From contig JAOPVD010000151.1 of the NCBI GenBank assembly GCA_025966295.1, positions 1 to 10,879 of the forward strand: a stretch of 10,879 nt of DNA. Reading direction: 5' to 3'. This document shows, piece after piece, positions 1-6,052 of this stretch (position 1 is its first letter; each line of letters begins with the position of its first letter). The notes beneath the pieces are model-generated. The model did not search any database. It was not told the origin of the DNA and saw only the letters and a list, made by a program, of their open reading frames with translations. The stretch comes from Frankiales bacterium. Lineage in GTDB: Bacteria; Actinomycetota; Actinomycetes; Mycobacteriales; SCTD01. Position numbers and translations under genes: made by a program.

Positions 1-190
1 GGGCGTGCGCCGGCAGCCCGGCGACGTCGCGGCCGGCCAGCAGCACCGGTCCCTCGGCCGGCAGCAGCCCGGCCAGCGCCCGCAGCAGCGAGGTCTTGCC
101 GGCGCCGTTCGGCCCGACCACCGCGACCAGCTCGCCGGGCTCGGCCGCGAGCTCCGCCTGCACGTACGGCGTGACGAGGCTGGCCCTCAT
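1..190 (-). CDS. modC: Molybdate ABC transporter ATP-binding protein ModC, N-terminal part (runs off the left edge)
   Basis: Only the first 63 codons are present. They encode the start of an ABC ATPase, with a Walker A motif GPNGAGKT at residues 26-33 followed by the usual LLRALAGLL helix. This subunit would hydrolyse ATP on the cytoplasmic face to drive molybdate import through ModB. The ATG at 190 overlaps the modB stop codon in an ATGA tetranucleotide, so translation is probably coupled to modB. There is no Shine-Dalgarno in front, which fits coupling. The Q-loop, signature motif, Walker B and any C-terminal TOBE domain lie outside the window. The assignment to molybdate rests mainly on the modA-modB context; the fragment alone shows only an ABC ATPase. 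Confidence 0.88.
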   Translation of the reverse strand, partial: MRASLVTPYVQAELAAEPGELVAVVGPNGAGKTSLLRALAGLLPAEGPVLLAGRDVAGLPAHA

Positions 191-957
191 CGGAGGCGGG
201 CCCGCAGCGCCAGGACCAGCGCGACGCTGACCGCCAGCAGCACCGCCGACAGCGCGTAGGCCGCGGCCGGGTCGTCCTGCAGCAGCGCGTACACCGCCAG
301 CGGGACGGTCTGGGTGGTGCCGGGCAGGCTGCCGGCGAAGGTGGTGGTGGCGCCGAACTCGCCGAGCGCGCGGGCCCCGGCCAGGACTGCGCCGGCGGCG
401 ACCGCCGGGGCGATGGCCGGCAGCGTGACGGACAGGAAGACCCGCAGCGGACCGGCGCCGAGGGTGCCGGCCACCTCCTCGGCGTGCCGGGGCAACGCGG
501 CCAGCGCGCCCTCGACGCTGAGCACCAGGAACGGCAGCGCGACGAACGCCTCCGCCAGCACCACCCCCCAGGTGGTGAACGCCGGCACCGCGCCGGCCTC
601 GACCAGCCACGGGCCCAGCAGCCCGCGCCGGCCGAAGGCCAGCAGCAGCGCGACACCCCCGACCACCGGCGGCAGCACCAGCGGCACGATGACCAGGCCG
701 CGCAGCAGCCGCCGGCCGGGCAGCCGGGTCCGGGCCAGCACCCAGGCGAGCGGCACCCCCAGCAGCACCGACAGCGCGGTGGCGGCCAGCGCGCAGCGCA
801 GCGACAGCCACAGCGCCTGCTGCACCTGCTCGCGGCCGAGCAGCTCGGGCAGCCGGTGCCAGGGGGTGCGGGCGAGCAGGGCGGTCAGCGGCAGCACGAG
901 CAGCACCGCGCCGAGCGCCGCCGGGACGGCCAGCAGCAGCGGGGTCCGGGCCCTCAC
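187..957 (-). CDS. modB: Molybdate ABC transporter permease ModB
   Basis: The 256-residue integral membrane protein has hydrophobic segments near residues 8-29, 50-75, 87-108, 128-148, 180-200 and 225-250, as expected for an ABC importer permease of the ModB/CysT type. The cytoplasmic EAA loop that docks on the ATPase lies at about residues 160-180, reading EEVAGTLGAGPLRVFLSVTLP. It is followed by the GARALGEFGATTTFAGS stretch typical of molybdate and sulfate permeases. It would form the channel for molybdate delivered by ModA. The start is GTG at 957, overlapping the modA stop in GTGA; the end overlaps the modC start by 4 bp. Tungstate or sulfate cannot be excluded as substrate from this sequence alone. 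Confidence 0.93.
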   Translation of the reverse strand: MRARTPLLLAVPAALGAVLLVLPLTALLARTPWHRLPELLGREQVQQALWLSLRCALAATALSVLLGVPLAWVLARTRLPGRRLLRGLVIVPLVLPPVVGGVALLLAFGRRGLLGPWLVEAGAVPAFTTWGVVLAEAFVALPFLVLSVEGALAALPRHAEEVAGTLGAGPLRVFLSVTLPAIAPAVAAGAVLAGARALGEFGATTTFAGSLPGTTQTVPLAVYALLQDDPAAAYALSAVLLAVSVALVLALRARLR

Positions 958-1667
958 TGGAATCCGTACGACTGCAGGACCTGCTGGCCGGCCGGGCTCC
1001 GGACGTAGGCGATGAAGCCGGCCGCGGCTCCGCCGGTCAGCGCGGCGATGGCGAGCGCCGTCCGGCTCCCGGGGACGGCGACACCGCCGAGGCCGGCGCC
1101 GCGCAGGTCGGTGACGTAGGCGATCCCGGCGTCGGCCTCACCCAGCCGGACCTTGGTGACGACGCCGCTGGCGGCGTCCTCCAGCGACATCGGCCGGACG
1201 GTCACGCCGGCCTTCGCCAGCGCCCCGGCGGCGGCCTTGCCCACCGGCACGGTGGGGCCGGCGAGCACCACCCGCAGACCGGGCCGGGCCAGGTCCTGCA
1301 GCGTCCTGAGCCCGAGCGGGTTGCCCCGGGCAGTGACCAGGGCCAGCTGGTTGTGGGCGAACACCACTGGCGCGCCCCGCAGCCGGTCGCGGACCTGCTC
1401 GAGCGTGGCCGGGTCGGCGGTGGCCAGGACGTCGGCCGGCGCGCCCTGCCGGACCTGCGCGACCAGGCTCTGCGAGCCGGCGAACGACAGCACCACCTTG
1501 ACCCCGGCGTGGCCGGCCTCGTAGCCCTTGGCCGCGGTGGTGAACGCCTGCTGCAGCGAGGACGCAGCGAAGACCGTGACGGTCCGCTCGGAGCGGGCCG
1601 GGGTGCCGCCGCTGCAGCCGACGGCGAGCACCAGCAGCGCCGCCGCCGCGGTCCGGCCGGGGGTCAT
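954..1667 (-). CDS. modA: Molybdate-binding lipoprotein ModA (ABC transporter substrate-binding protein)
   Basis: The 237-residue protein begins with a lipoprotein signal peptide: a positive N-terminus, a hydrophobic run at residues 7-16, and lipobox LAVGC with the lipidated cysteine at residue 18. The mature part has the ModA family landmarks: VFAASSL at the start of the first lobe, SFAGSQSLVAQVRQGAPADV, HNQLALVTARGNP in the hinge region, LGEADAGIAYVTD, and the YGFQ C-terminus. It should sit on the outer face of the membrane and hand molybdate to ModB. The ATG at 1667 overlaps the stop of the upstream regulator gene (ATGA), and the gene end overlaps modB. Length is normal for the family. Tungstate-binding relatives (WtpA/TupA) are an alternative, but the modB match makes ModA more likely. 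Confidence 0.94.
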   Translation of the reverse strand: MTPGRTAAAALLVLAVGCSGGTPARSERTVTVFAASSLQQAFTTAAKGYEAGHAGVKVVLSFAGSQSLVAQVRQGAPADVLATADPATLEQVRDRLRGAPVVFAHNQLALVTARGNPLGLRTLQDLARPGLRVVLAGPTVPVGKAAAGALAKAGVTVRPMSLEDAASGVVTKVRLGEADAGIAYVTDLRGAGLGGVAVPGSRTALAIAALTGGAAAGFIAYVRSPAGQQVLQSYGFQ

Positions 1668-2050
1668 GACAGCTCGACCACGACGTGGGTGGACTTCACC
1701 GAGGCCCGGGCCGGGGTCCCGGGCGCCAGGCCCAGGTCGTCGACCGACTCGGTGGTCATGAGCGACACCAGCCGGTGCGGCCCGGACTGCACCTCGACCT
1801 GGGACACCACGTCGCCGCGCACCACCCGGGTGACGATCCCCTCGAAGGCGTTGCGGGCGCTGGTGCCGGTCGGGCCGCTCGGGTCGCCGGCCAGCGTCAC
1901 CGCGAACGCGGCCAGCGCCGGGCCCTCGACCACCCGGCGGCCGTCCGCGTCCAGCACCGTCGGCAGTCGGCCCGCGTCCGCCCAGCGCCGCACGGTGTCG
2001 TCGCTGACGCCGAGCAGCTGTGCGGCGGAGGAGAGCCGGTACTGGTGCAT
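1664..2050 (-). CDS. HTH-TOBE molybdenum-responsive regulator/molbindin-like protein
   Basis: This 128-residue protein has two parts. Residues 4-50 form an excisionase/MerR-type winged helix (LSSAAQLLGVSDDTVRRWADAGRLP). Residues 64-126 form a single TOBE/Mop domain (SARNAFEGIVTRVV through STHVVVE), the fold that binds molybdate in molbindins and ModE. Actinobacteria often carry such a protein at the head of the mod operon. By inference it senses oxyanion and controls this operon; neither DNA target nor ligand can be shown here. The ATG at 2050 was chosen because it begins just before the HTH and lies 6 nt from a TATCGT -10 box. The reading frame stays open far upstream, but that part overlaps the divergent flavin reductase gene and looks like a shadow. 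It overlaps modA by 4 bp. Confidence 0.88.
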   Translation of the reverse strand: MHQYRLSSAAQLLGVSDDTVRRWADAGRLPTVLDADGRRVVEGPALAAFAVTLAGDPSGPTGTSARNAFEGIVTRVVRGDVVSQVEVQSGPHRLVSLMTTESVDDLGLAPGTPARASVKSTHVVVELS

Positions 2051-2056
2051 GTGCGG

Positions 2057-2062
2057 ACGATA
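2057..2062 (-). promoter_or_regulatory. -10 box of the mod operon (leaderless)
   Basis: TATCGT on the minus strand lies exactly 6 nt before the ATG at 2050, so transcription should begin at or next to the start codon. It lies in the 90-bp gap shared with the divergent flavin reductase gene. Two similar heptamers on the plus strand, CGATAAC (2058-2064) and CCGTAAC (2077-2083), are 19 bp apart and cover this promoter. They could be operator half-sites, but that is speculative. Confidence 0.6.
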
Positions 2063-2126
2063 ACGCGCTCCCGGGGCCGTAACTGCGGTCGAAGGGGTGA
2101 CGGGCGGCGGACGCCGTACGAGGTCT

Positions 2127-2132
2127 GAGAGG
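2127..2132 (+). promoter_or_regulatory. Shine-Dalgarno-like site of the flavin reductase gene
   Basis: GAGAGG is 8 nt before the GTG at 2141 and supports that start. The overlapping GAGGCT (2129-2134), 6 nt from the start, could instead be a weak leaderless -10 box, so the mode of initiation is uncertain. Confidence 0.45.
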
Positions 2133-2140
2133 CTTCTGGC

Positions 2141-2743
2141 GTGACGCGTCGCGACCTCGACCCGGCGGAGCTCGGTGCAGGCATCTACCCGTGGCTCAAC
2201 AGCGTTGTGGTGCCGCGCCCGATCGCGTGGGTGTCCTCCCGCTCGCCGGAGGGCGTCGACAACCTGGCGCCGCACTCGTTCTTCACGGTCGCCGGCGTCG
2301 ACCCGCCGGTGCTGTCGTTCACCTCGGTGGGGGAGAAGGACTCGCTGCGCAACGTGGTGGCCACCGGCGAGTTCGTCATCTCGCTGTGCACCGAGGCGCT
2401 CATCGAGAAGGTCAACCTGACCGGCACCGACTTCCCGCCGGACATCAGCGAGTTCGACGCCGCCGGGCTGACCCGCGAGCCGTCGCTGCGGGTGGCGCCG
2501 CCGCGCGTCGCCGAGTCGCCGGTGGCGGCAGAGTGCCGGCTGCTGCAGACGGTGCCGTTCGGCAGCTGCACCGTGGTGTTCGGCCAGGTGGTGCACCTGG
2601 CCATCGACGAGGCGGTGCTGCGCGACGGCCGCCCGGCCATCGACCTGCTCCGGCCGGTGGCCCGCCTCGGCGCCAACGAGTGGTCGACGATCGGCGAGGT
2701 CAGCGAGCGCCGCCGGGTCCCTTTCCGGGAGATCCCGGCGTGA
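2141..2743 (+). CDS. Flavin reductase family protein (FMN-binding split barrel)
   Basis: The 200-residue protein matches the flavin reductase-like / DIM6-NTAB family. It opens with YPWLNSVVVPRPIAWVSS (residues 16-33), then NLAPHSFFTVAGVDPPVLSF (about 41-60), the FMN-binding core of the split barrel, then KDSLRNVVATGEFVISL. Family members bind FMN and either reduce flavin with NAD(P)H or act as flavoprotein oxidoreductases; the actual substrate cannot be read from the sequence. The GTG start at 2141 gives the usual N-terminus. Its stop overlaps the GTG start of a TetR gene in GTGA, so the two are one transcription unit and the TetR protein probably controls it. It is transcribed away from the mod operon, and I see no functional link to molybdate. 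Confidence 0.9.
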   Translation: MTRRDLDPAELGAGIYPWLNSVVVPRPIAWVSSRSPEGVDNLAPHSFFTVAGVDPPVLSFTSVGEKDSLRNVVATGEFVISLCTEALIEKVNLTGTDFPPDISEFDAAGLTREPSLRVAPPRVAESPVAAECRLLQTVPFGSCTVVFGQVVHLAIDEAVLRDGRPAIDLLRPVARLGANEWSTIGEVSERRRVPFREIPA

Positions 2744-3324
2744 CGGCGTCCACCTCGGCCCGGGCGGCCACGACCCGCATCGCGCTGCTCACCGCCGCCC
2801 GTGAGGTCTTCTCGGCGTCCGGCTTCGCCGAGGCCTCGATCGCCGACGTCGTCGGCAGGGCCGGGGCTTCGGTCGGCTCGCTGTACCACCACTTCGGCGG
2901 CAAGGCCGAGCTCTACCTCGCCTTGTTCGAGGACTACCAGCAGGGCCAGGAGGCGCGGGCCGCGGCGGCGGTGCGGGAGGCCCGGCTGCTGGGGGAGAGC
3001 GCCCCGCTCGCGCTGTTCGTGGTCGGGAGCCGGTCCTACCTGGCCGGCTGCTGGGCCGAGCGCGACCTGGCCCGGATGTTCCTGGCCGGCGGTGGGCCGC
3101 CCGGCTTCGAGCTGATCGCCCGCAAGCGGTACCGGGAGTGGACCCGCCGGAACGCGCTGCTTCTCGGCGCCGAGTACGACGAGCCGTGGGGCGACGCCCT
3201 CGTTCTGGTCCTGACGACCGTCATCAGCGAGGCCGGGCACGAGGTCGCGGTGTGCGAGGACGAGGAGTCCTCGCAGCAGCTCGCCGCCGGTGTCCTCGCC
3301 CTGGTGGAGAAGATCGGCCGCTGA
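2740..3324 (+). CDS. TetR/AcrR family transcriptional regulator
   Basis: The 194-residue protein has an N-terminal TetR DNA-binding domain at residues 13-59: ALLTAAREVFSASGF, then ASIADVVGRAGASVGSLYHHF with the recognition helix at about 44-52, then GGKAELY. The rest is a helical ligand-binding domain without a recognisable ligand signature. The start is the GTG at 2740 overlapping the flavin reductase stop (GTGA). GGGAG at 2727-2731, 8 nt upstream, is a plausible ribosome binding site. The same frame stays open further upstream inside the flavin reductase gene, but that part is a shadow. It likely represses its own two-gene operon in response to a small molecule that the reductase handles; this is inference from gene coupling. 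Confidence 0.92.
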   Translation: MTASTSARAATTRIALLTAAREVFSASGFAEASIADVVGRAGASVGSLYHHFGGKAELYLALFEDYQQGQEARAAAAVREARLLGESAPLALFVVGSRSYLAGCWAERDLARMFLAGGGPPGFELIARKRYREWTRRNALLLGAEYDEPWGDALVLVLTTVISEAGHEVAVCEDEESSQQLAAGVLALVEKIGR

Positions 3325-3355
3325 GGCACGCGAGGCCGTGCGGCCGGCGATGCCC

Positions 3356-3361
3356 GACAAT
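3356..3361 (+). promoter_or_regulatory. -10 box of the DUF4245 gene (leaderless)
   Basis: GACAAT ends 6 nt before the GTG at 3368. It falls inside the short gap after the TetR gene and supports the GTG over the upstream in-frame ATG at 3350, which would place the -10 box inside the coding sequence. Confidence 0.55.
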
Positions 3362-3367
3362 GGTGGG

Positions 3368-3898
3368 GTGACCGTCACGCAGACCCCGCCGGCGCCCCCG
3401 GCCAAGAGCCGGCGCGGCCGTGAGACCGCGCTGGACATGGTGCGGTCGCTCGGGGTCGTGTTCCTGTTGGTGCTGCCGCTGTGGTTCTTCGGCCAGGCGT
3501 CGCCGCAGGACAGCAAGGCGATCCGACCGGTCGACCCGCGGGAGGCGCTGACGGCCTTCGCCGAGACCACCGGCGGCCCGGTGCCCACGACGCCGGCCGG
3601 CTGGGTCGTGAACGTCCGCGACTACCAGGACGGCGTGGTCCGCGTCGGCTACGTCCTGGGCGAGCACTACACCGAGTTCCAGGGCGGCCTGGGCACCGGC
3701 TTCCTCGACGCGGCCACCGGCAAGGGCAAGCGCGTCGGCACGGTCGACGTCGGCGGCGTCGCCTGGCAGCGGTGGGCCTCGCCGGGTGACCACGAGTCGC
3801 TGGTGCGCACCGTCGGGAGGGCCACCGTGCTGGTCGGCGGGATCCGCGAGGACGCCACCCTCGACGAGCTGAAGGCGCTCGCCGCGACGGTCAGCTAG
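3368..3898 (+). CDS. DUF4245 domain membrane-anchored protein
   Basis: The 176-residue protein has a basic cytoplasmic N-terminus (KSRRGRETALDMVRSLG, residues 13-29), one transmembrane segment at about 27-42, and an extracytoplasmic domain of about 130 residues. This layout and the ETALDMVRSL motif are those of actinobacterial DUF4245 proteins, whose function is unknown. The family usually lies near xseB, as here, and often near glpX, which is absent. The GTG at 3368 was chosen for its leaderless -10 box and because it gives a family-like N-terminus; ATG at 3350 would add six residues. The longer in-frame extension to 3290 overlaps the TetR gene and is unlikely. The TAG stop overlaps the convergent xseB stop by 4 bp (CTAG). 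Confidence 0.87.
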   Translation: MTVTQTPPAPPAKSRRGRETALDMVRSLGVVFLLVLPLWFFGQASPQDSKAIRPVDPREALTAFAETTGGPVPTTPAGWVVNVRDYQDGVVRVGYVLGEHYTEFQGGLGTGFLDAATGKGKRVGTVDVGGVAWQRWASPGDHESLVRTVGRATVLVGGIREDATLDELKALAATVS

Positions 3899-4101
3899 CC
3901 CGGCTGGCGGTCGGCCAGGGCGGCGTCGAGGCGGGCCTTCGCGCCGTCCAGCCAGCCCTGGCAGATCTTGGCGAGCTCCTCGCCGCGCTCCCAGAGCGCC
4001 AGCGAGTCCTCCAGCGTCGTCCCGCCGGCCTCCAGCTGGCGCACCACGTCGGCGAGCTCGTCGCGCGCGGCCTCGTAGGTCGGGGTGGCAGGATCGGTCA
4101 C
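3895..4101 (-). CDS. xseB: Exodeoxyribonuclease VII small subunit XseB
   Basis: The 68-residue protein is the XseB helical hairpin: TYEAARDELADVVRQLEAGG (residues 8-27), then TTLEDSLALWERGEELAKICQGWLDGAKARLD. The LEAG-LEDSL-WERG pattern is the family signature. Several small subunits wrap the helical arm of XseA to form exonuclease VII, which digests single-stranded DNA into oligonucleotides during repair. The GTG at 4101 directly abuts the GTG of the divergent GNAT gene at 4102, so the two start codons form CAC|GTG. In most bacteria xseB sits next to xseA; here xseA is about 700 bp away with two opposite-strand genes between, so xseB has its own promoter. Confidence 0.95.
   Translation of the reverse strand: MTDPATPTYEAARDELADVVRQLEAGGTTLEDSLALWERGEELAKICQGWLDGAKARLDAALADRQPG
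4089..4094 (+). promoter_or_regulatory. Candidate -10 box of the GNAT gene (leaderless)
   Basis: CAGGAT lies 7 nt before the GTG at 4102, inside the first codons of the divergent xseB. It keeps the key A and final T of a -10 box but not the first T, so it is weaker than the others in this window. Confidence 0.4.
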
Positions 4102-4578
4102 GTGCCAACCCTACGGCCGGCCCGACCCTCCGACGCCGAGGCCCTGACCCGGTTGCGCGGCCTCATGCACGAGGCGATGGGCGACGAGCTGCACGAGGTG
4201 TGGCGCGAGCGTTGCGTCGCCGACTTCCGGCGGCGGCTCGGCACCGACGAGTTCGTGGCCTTCGTGGTGGAGGAGCAGGCCGAGGTCGTGTCCGGCGGGG
4301 TGGGCTGGCTCACCGAGCACCTGCCGTCGCCGTACCAGATCGACGCCCGGCGCGGGCACATCGCCTCGATGAGCACCGACCCGGCGCACCGGCGGCGTGG
4401 GCACGGCCGGCGGGTGCTCGGGGCGCTGATGGGGTGGTTCGCCGAGCGCGACATCGTCCGGGTCGACCTGCGGGCGACGCCGTACGGGCAGCCGCTGTAC
4501 GAGGCGTTCGGGTTCCGGACGCTCGGCGGCGCGACGATGGCCTGGACCGCACCCGGGAACCGCCCAGGCATGCAGTGA
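4102..4578 (+). CDS. GNAT family N-acetyltransferase
   Basis: The 158-residue protein is a single GNAT domain. It starts with the first strand, LRPARPSDAEALTRLRGLM (residues 4-22). The acetyl-CoA pyrophosphate loop is at 97-102 (RRRGHG) after the SMSTDPAH strand, and the PLYEAFGFR motif (131-139) closes the fold. It should transfer an acetyl group from acetyl-CoA to an amine; the substrate is unknown. The GTG at 4102 is well constrained: the first beta strand begins three residues later, and the next in-frame ATG (residue 22) would remove it. It is divergent from xseB with zero spacing and lies between xseB and xseA. I see nothing linking it to exonuclease VII. Confidence 0.92.
   Translation: MPTLRPARPSDAEALTRLRGLMHEAMGDELHEVWRERCVADFRRRLGTDEFVAFVVEEQAEVVSGGVGWLTEHLPSPYQIDARRGHIASMSTDPAHRRRGHGRRVLGALMGWFAERDIVRVDLRATPYGQPLYEAFGFRTLGGATMAWTAPGNRPGMQ
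4108..4113 (-). promoter_or_regulatory. -10 box of xseB (leaderless)
   Basis: TAGGGT on the minus strand lies 6 nt before the xseB GTG at 4101. It sits inside the first codons of the GNAT gene, because no intergenic space separates the two genes. Confidence 0.6.
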
Positions 4579-4606
4579 CCGCCCGCGGGGAACATCATCT
4601 GCATGC
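4568..4606 (+). repeat. 8-bp inverted repeat around the GNAT stop and the next start codon
   Basis: GCATGCAG (4568-4575) and CTGCATGC (4599-4606) are perfect inverted copies separated by 23 nt. The left arm ends right before the GNAT TGA; the right arm contains the ATG of the small membrane protein gene. It may be a hairpin or operator. It is short enough that chance is possible. Confidence 0.4.
4590..4595 (+). promoter_or_regulatory. Candidate -10 box of the small membrane protein gene (leaderless)
   Basis: GAACAT lies 7 nt before the ATG at 4603, with A and final T in the key positions. No Shine-Dalgarno is visible in the 24-nt gap after the GNAT gene. This is a weak call alone but matches the spacing seen at other starts here. 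Confidence 0.4.
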
Positions 4607-4815
4607 GCCTCGGATCCGCACTGCTGCTCATCTGGTTTCTCATCGGTGCGCTTGCGGCGTACCAGCGCGACTACTTCAAGGGCAGTGACACCAGCTGCGC
4701 CAAGACCGGCACCGTCCTCGTCACGGTGCTGGCCGGGCCGCTGAACTACGTCGGACTCAACCCGAAGGTGAAGAACTGCAAGGTGCCGCAGCCCAGCGCG
4801 CTCAGCTGGCGGTGA
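4603..4815 (+). CDS. Small conserved-type membrane protein of unknown function
   Basis: The 70-residue protein starts with an uncleaved signal-anchor-like helix (residues 4-19, SALLLIWFLIGALAA). A polar stretch QRDYFKGSDTSCAKTG follows, then a second hydrophobic segment at about 36-51 (TVLVTVLAGPLNYVG), and a short tail with a second cysteine. Cysteines at 32 and 59 lie on either side of the second segment. I recall similar short actinobacterial proteins with the YFKGSDTSCA and AGPLNYVG-NP motifs, but none with a known function, so I leave it unnamed. The ATG at 4603 is the only start that preserves the N-terminal helix. Its end overlaps the convergent xseA end by 14 bp. Confidence 0.7.
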   Translation: MRLGSALLLIWFLIGALAAYQRDYFKGSDTSCAKTGTVLVTVLAGPLNYVGLNPKVKNCKVPQPSALSWR

Positions 4816-5989
4816 CCCGCAGCTCGCCCTCGGCCAGCCGGATCCGCAGCGTCTCGCCGAGCACCACGTTCGCGGCGTCGCGCACGACCGCGCCGTCCGG
4901 GGTCTGCACCACGGCGTAACCGCGGTCCAGGGTGGCCTGCGGGCTCAGCGCCACGACCCGGGCCCGGGTGTGGTCGAGGTCGTGCTGCGCCCGGTCGAGC
5001 TGCCCGGTGGCGCACCGCACGGCCCTGTCGCGCAAGGACTCCACGTCCCGGCGGCGCTCGCTGACGAGCACCTGAGGCGCCGCCAGCACCGGCCGGGACC
5101 GGGCCTGCGCGATCCGCTGCTGCTCGCGGTCGACGGTGCCGACGGCGACCCGGCGGGCCCGGTCGCGCAGCATCGCGATCCGGTGCGCCTCCTCGCGCAC
5201 GTCGGGGACGACGCGTTTGCCGGCGTCGGTCGGGGTGGAGCAGCGGACGTCGGCGACCAGGTCGAGCAGCGGGGTGTCCGGTTCGTGGCCGATGGCGCTG
5301 ACCACCGGGGTGCGGCAGGCGGCCACCGCCCGCAGCAGCGCCTCGTCGCTGAACGGCAGCAGGTCCTCGACGCTGCCGCCCCCGCGGGCGATGACGATGA
5401 CGTCGACCTTGCCGTCGAGGGTCTGGAGCGCGCCGATGCACTGCTCGACGGCCAGGTGCCCCTGGACGGCGACGTTGCGGATCTCGAAGCGGACCGCGGG
5501 CCAGCGGCGGCGGGCGTTCTCGAGCACGTCGCGCTCGGCGGCGCTGGCCCGGCCGGTGACCAGGCCCACCACGCCGGGCAGGAACGGCAGCGGCCGCTTG
5601 CGGCCCGCGGCGAACAGCCCCTCCTGGCCCAGCAGCACCTTGAGCCGCTCGATGCGGGCCAGCAGCTCGCCGACGCCGACGGCCCGGATCTCGGTGGCCG
5701 ACAGGCTCAGGGTGCCGCGGTTGAGGTAGAAGTCGGGCTTGGCGTGCACCACCACGCGGGCGCCCTCGTCCAGGCGCACCGCCTCGGCCACCGCGCGCGC
5801 GCACGTCACGCTGAGGGAGACGTCCGCGACCGGGTCGCGCAGCGTCAGGAAGACGGTGGCGCCCCGGCCGCCGATCTGGGTGACCTGGCCCTCGACCCAG
5901 ACCCGGCCGAGCCGGTTGACCCACTCGCCGATGAGCCGCGCCACCGTACGCACCGGCATCGGCGCCTCAGGGGTGCTCTGCTGGGCCAC
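4802..5989 (-). CDS. xseA: Exodeoxyribonuclease VII large subunit XseA
   Basis: The 395-residue protein is near normal length for actinobacterial XseA. It has an N-terminal OB-fold for single-stranded DNA (about residues 12-105, with RTVARLIGEWVNRLGRVWVEG). The catalytic region contains PGVVGLVTGRASAAERD (about 138-153), ARGGGSVEDLLPFSDE (201-216), VSAIGHEPDTPLLD (230-243) and STPTDAGKRVVPD (251-263). The helical arm that carries XseB follows, then the C-terminal LDRGYAVV strand region. With XseB it forms exonuclease VII. The GTG at 5989 is supported by a -10 box 6 nt upstream. The gene is separated from xseB by two opposite-strand genes, which is unusual for this pair. Confidence 0.96.
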   Translation of the reverse strand: MAQQSTPEAPMPVRTVARLIGEWVNRLGRVWVEGQVTQIGGRGATVFLTLRDPVADVSLSVTCARAVAEAVRLDEGARVVVHAKPDFYLNRGTLSLSATEIRAVGVGELLARIERLKVLLGQEGLFAAGRKRPLPFLPGVVGLVTGRASAAERDVLENARRRWPAVRFEIRNVAVQGHLAVEQCIGALQTLDGKVDVIVIARGGGSVEDLLPFSDEALLRAVAACRTPVVSAIGHEPDTPLLDLVADVRCSTPTDAGKRVVPDVREEAHRIAMLRDRARRVAVGTVDREQQRIAQARSRPVLAAPQVLVSERRRDVESLRDRAVRCATGQLDRAQHDLDHTRARVVALSPQATLDRGYAVVQTPDGAVVRDAANVVLGETLRIRLAEGELRVTAS

Positions 5990-5995
5990 CGCCCG

Positions 5996-6001
5996 AACCT
6001 A
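5996..6001 (-). promoter_or_regulatory. -10 box of xseA (leaderless)
   Basis: TAGGTT on the minus strand lies 6 nt before the GTG at 5989, in the 63-bp gap after the lipid-droplet-type gene. It indicates that xseA has its own start of transcription rather than depending only on read-through. Confidence 0.6.
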
Positions 6002-6052
6002 GCGTCATAGTTCGCGAGCGTGGCGCCGGGCCGCTGGTGATGACGCAAGAGG

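Noticed and set aside
314..1015. Long plus-strand open frames opposite modB and modA
   Set aside because: They are low-complexity Ser/Ala/Arg/Pro translations caused by high GC on the strand opposite well-supported genes.
2051..2596. N-terminal extension of the HTH-TOBE protein upstream of 2050
   Set aside because: It is antisense to the flavin reductase gene, has Arg/Ala/His-rich shadow composition, and the leaderless -10 box and HTH begin at 2050.
2185..3588. 467-codon minus-strand open frame across flavin reductase, TetR and DUF4245
   Set aside because: It covers three clear plus-strand genes, has no recognisable domain, and its composition is that of a GC-driven shadow.
6003..6045. CGTCAT/ATGACG inverted repeat between the lipid-droplet-type gene and xseA
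   Set aside because: Only 6 bp per arm with a 31-nt spacer. Too weak to call a terminator or operator.
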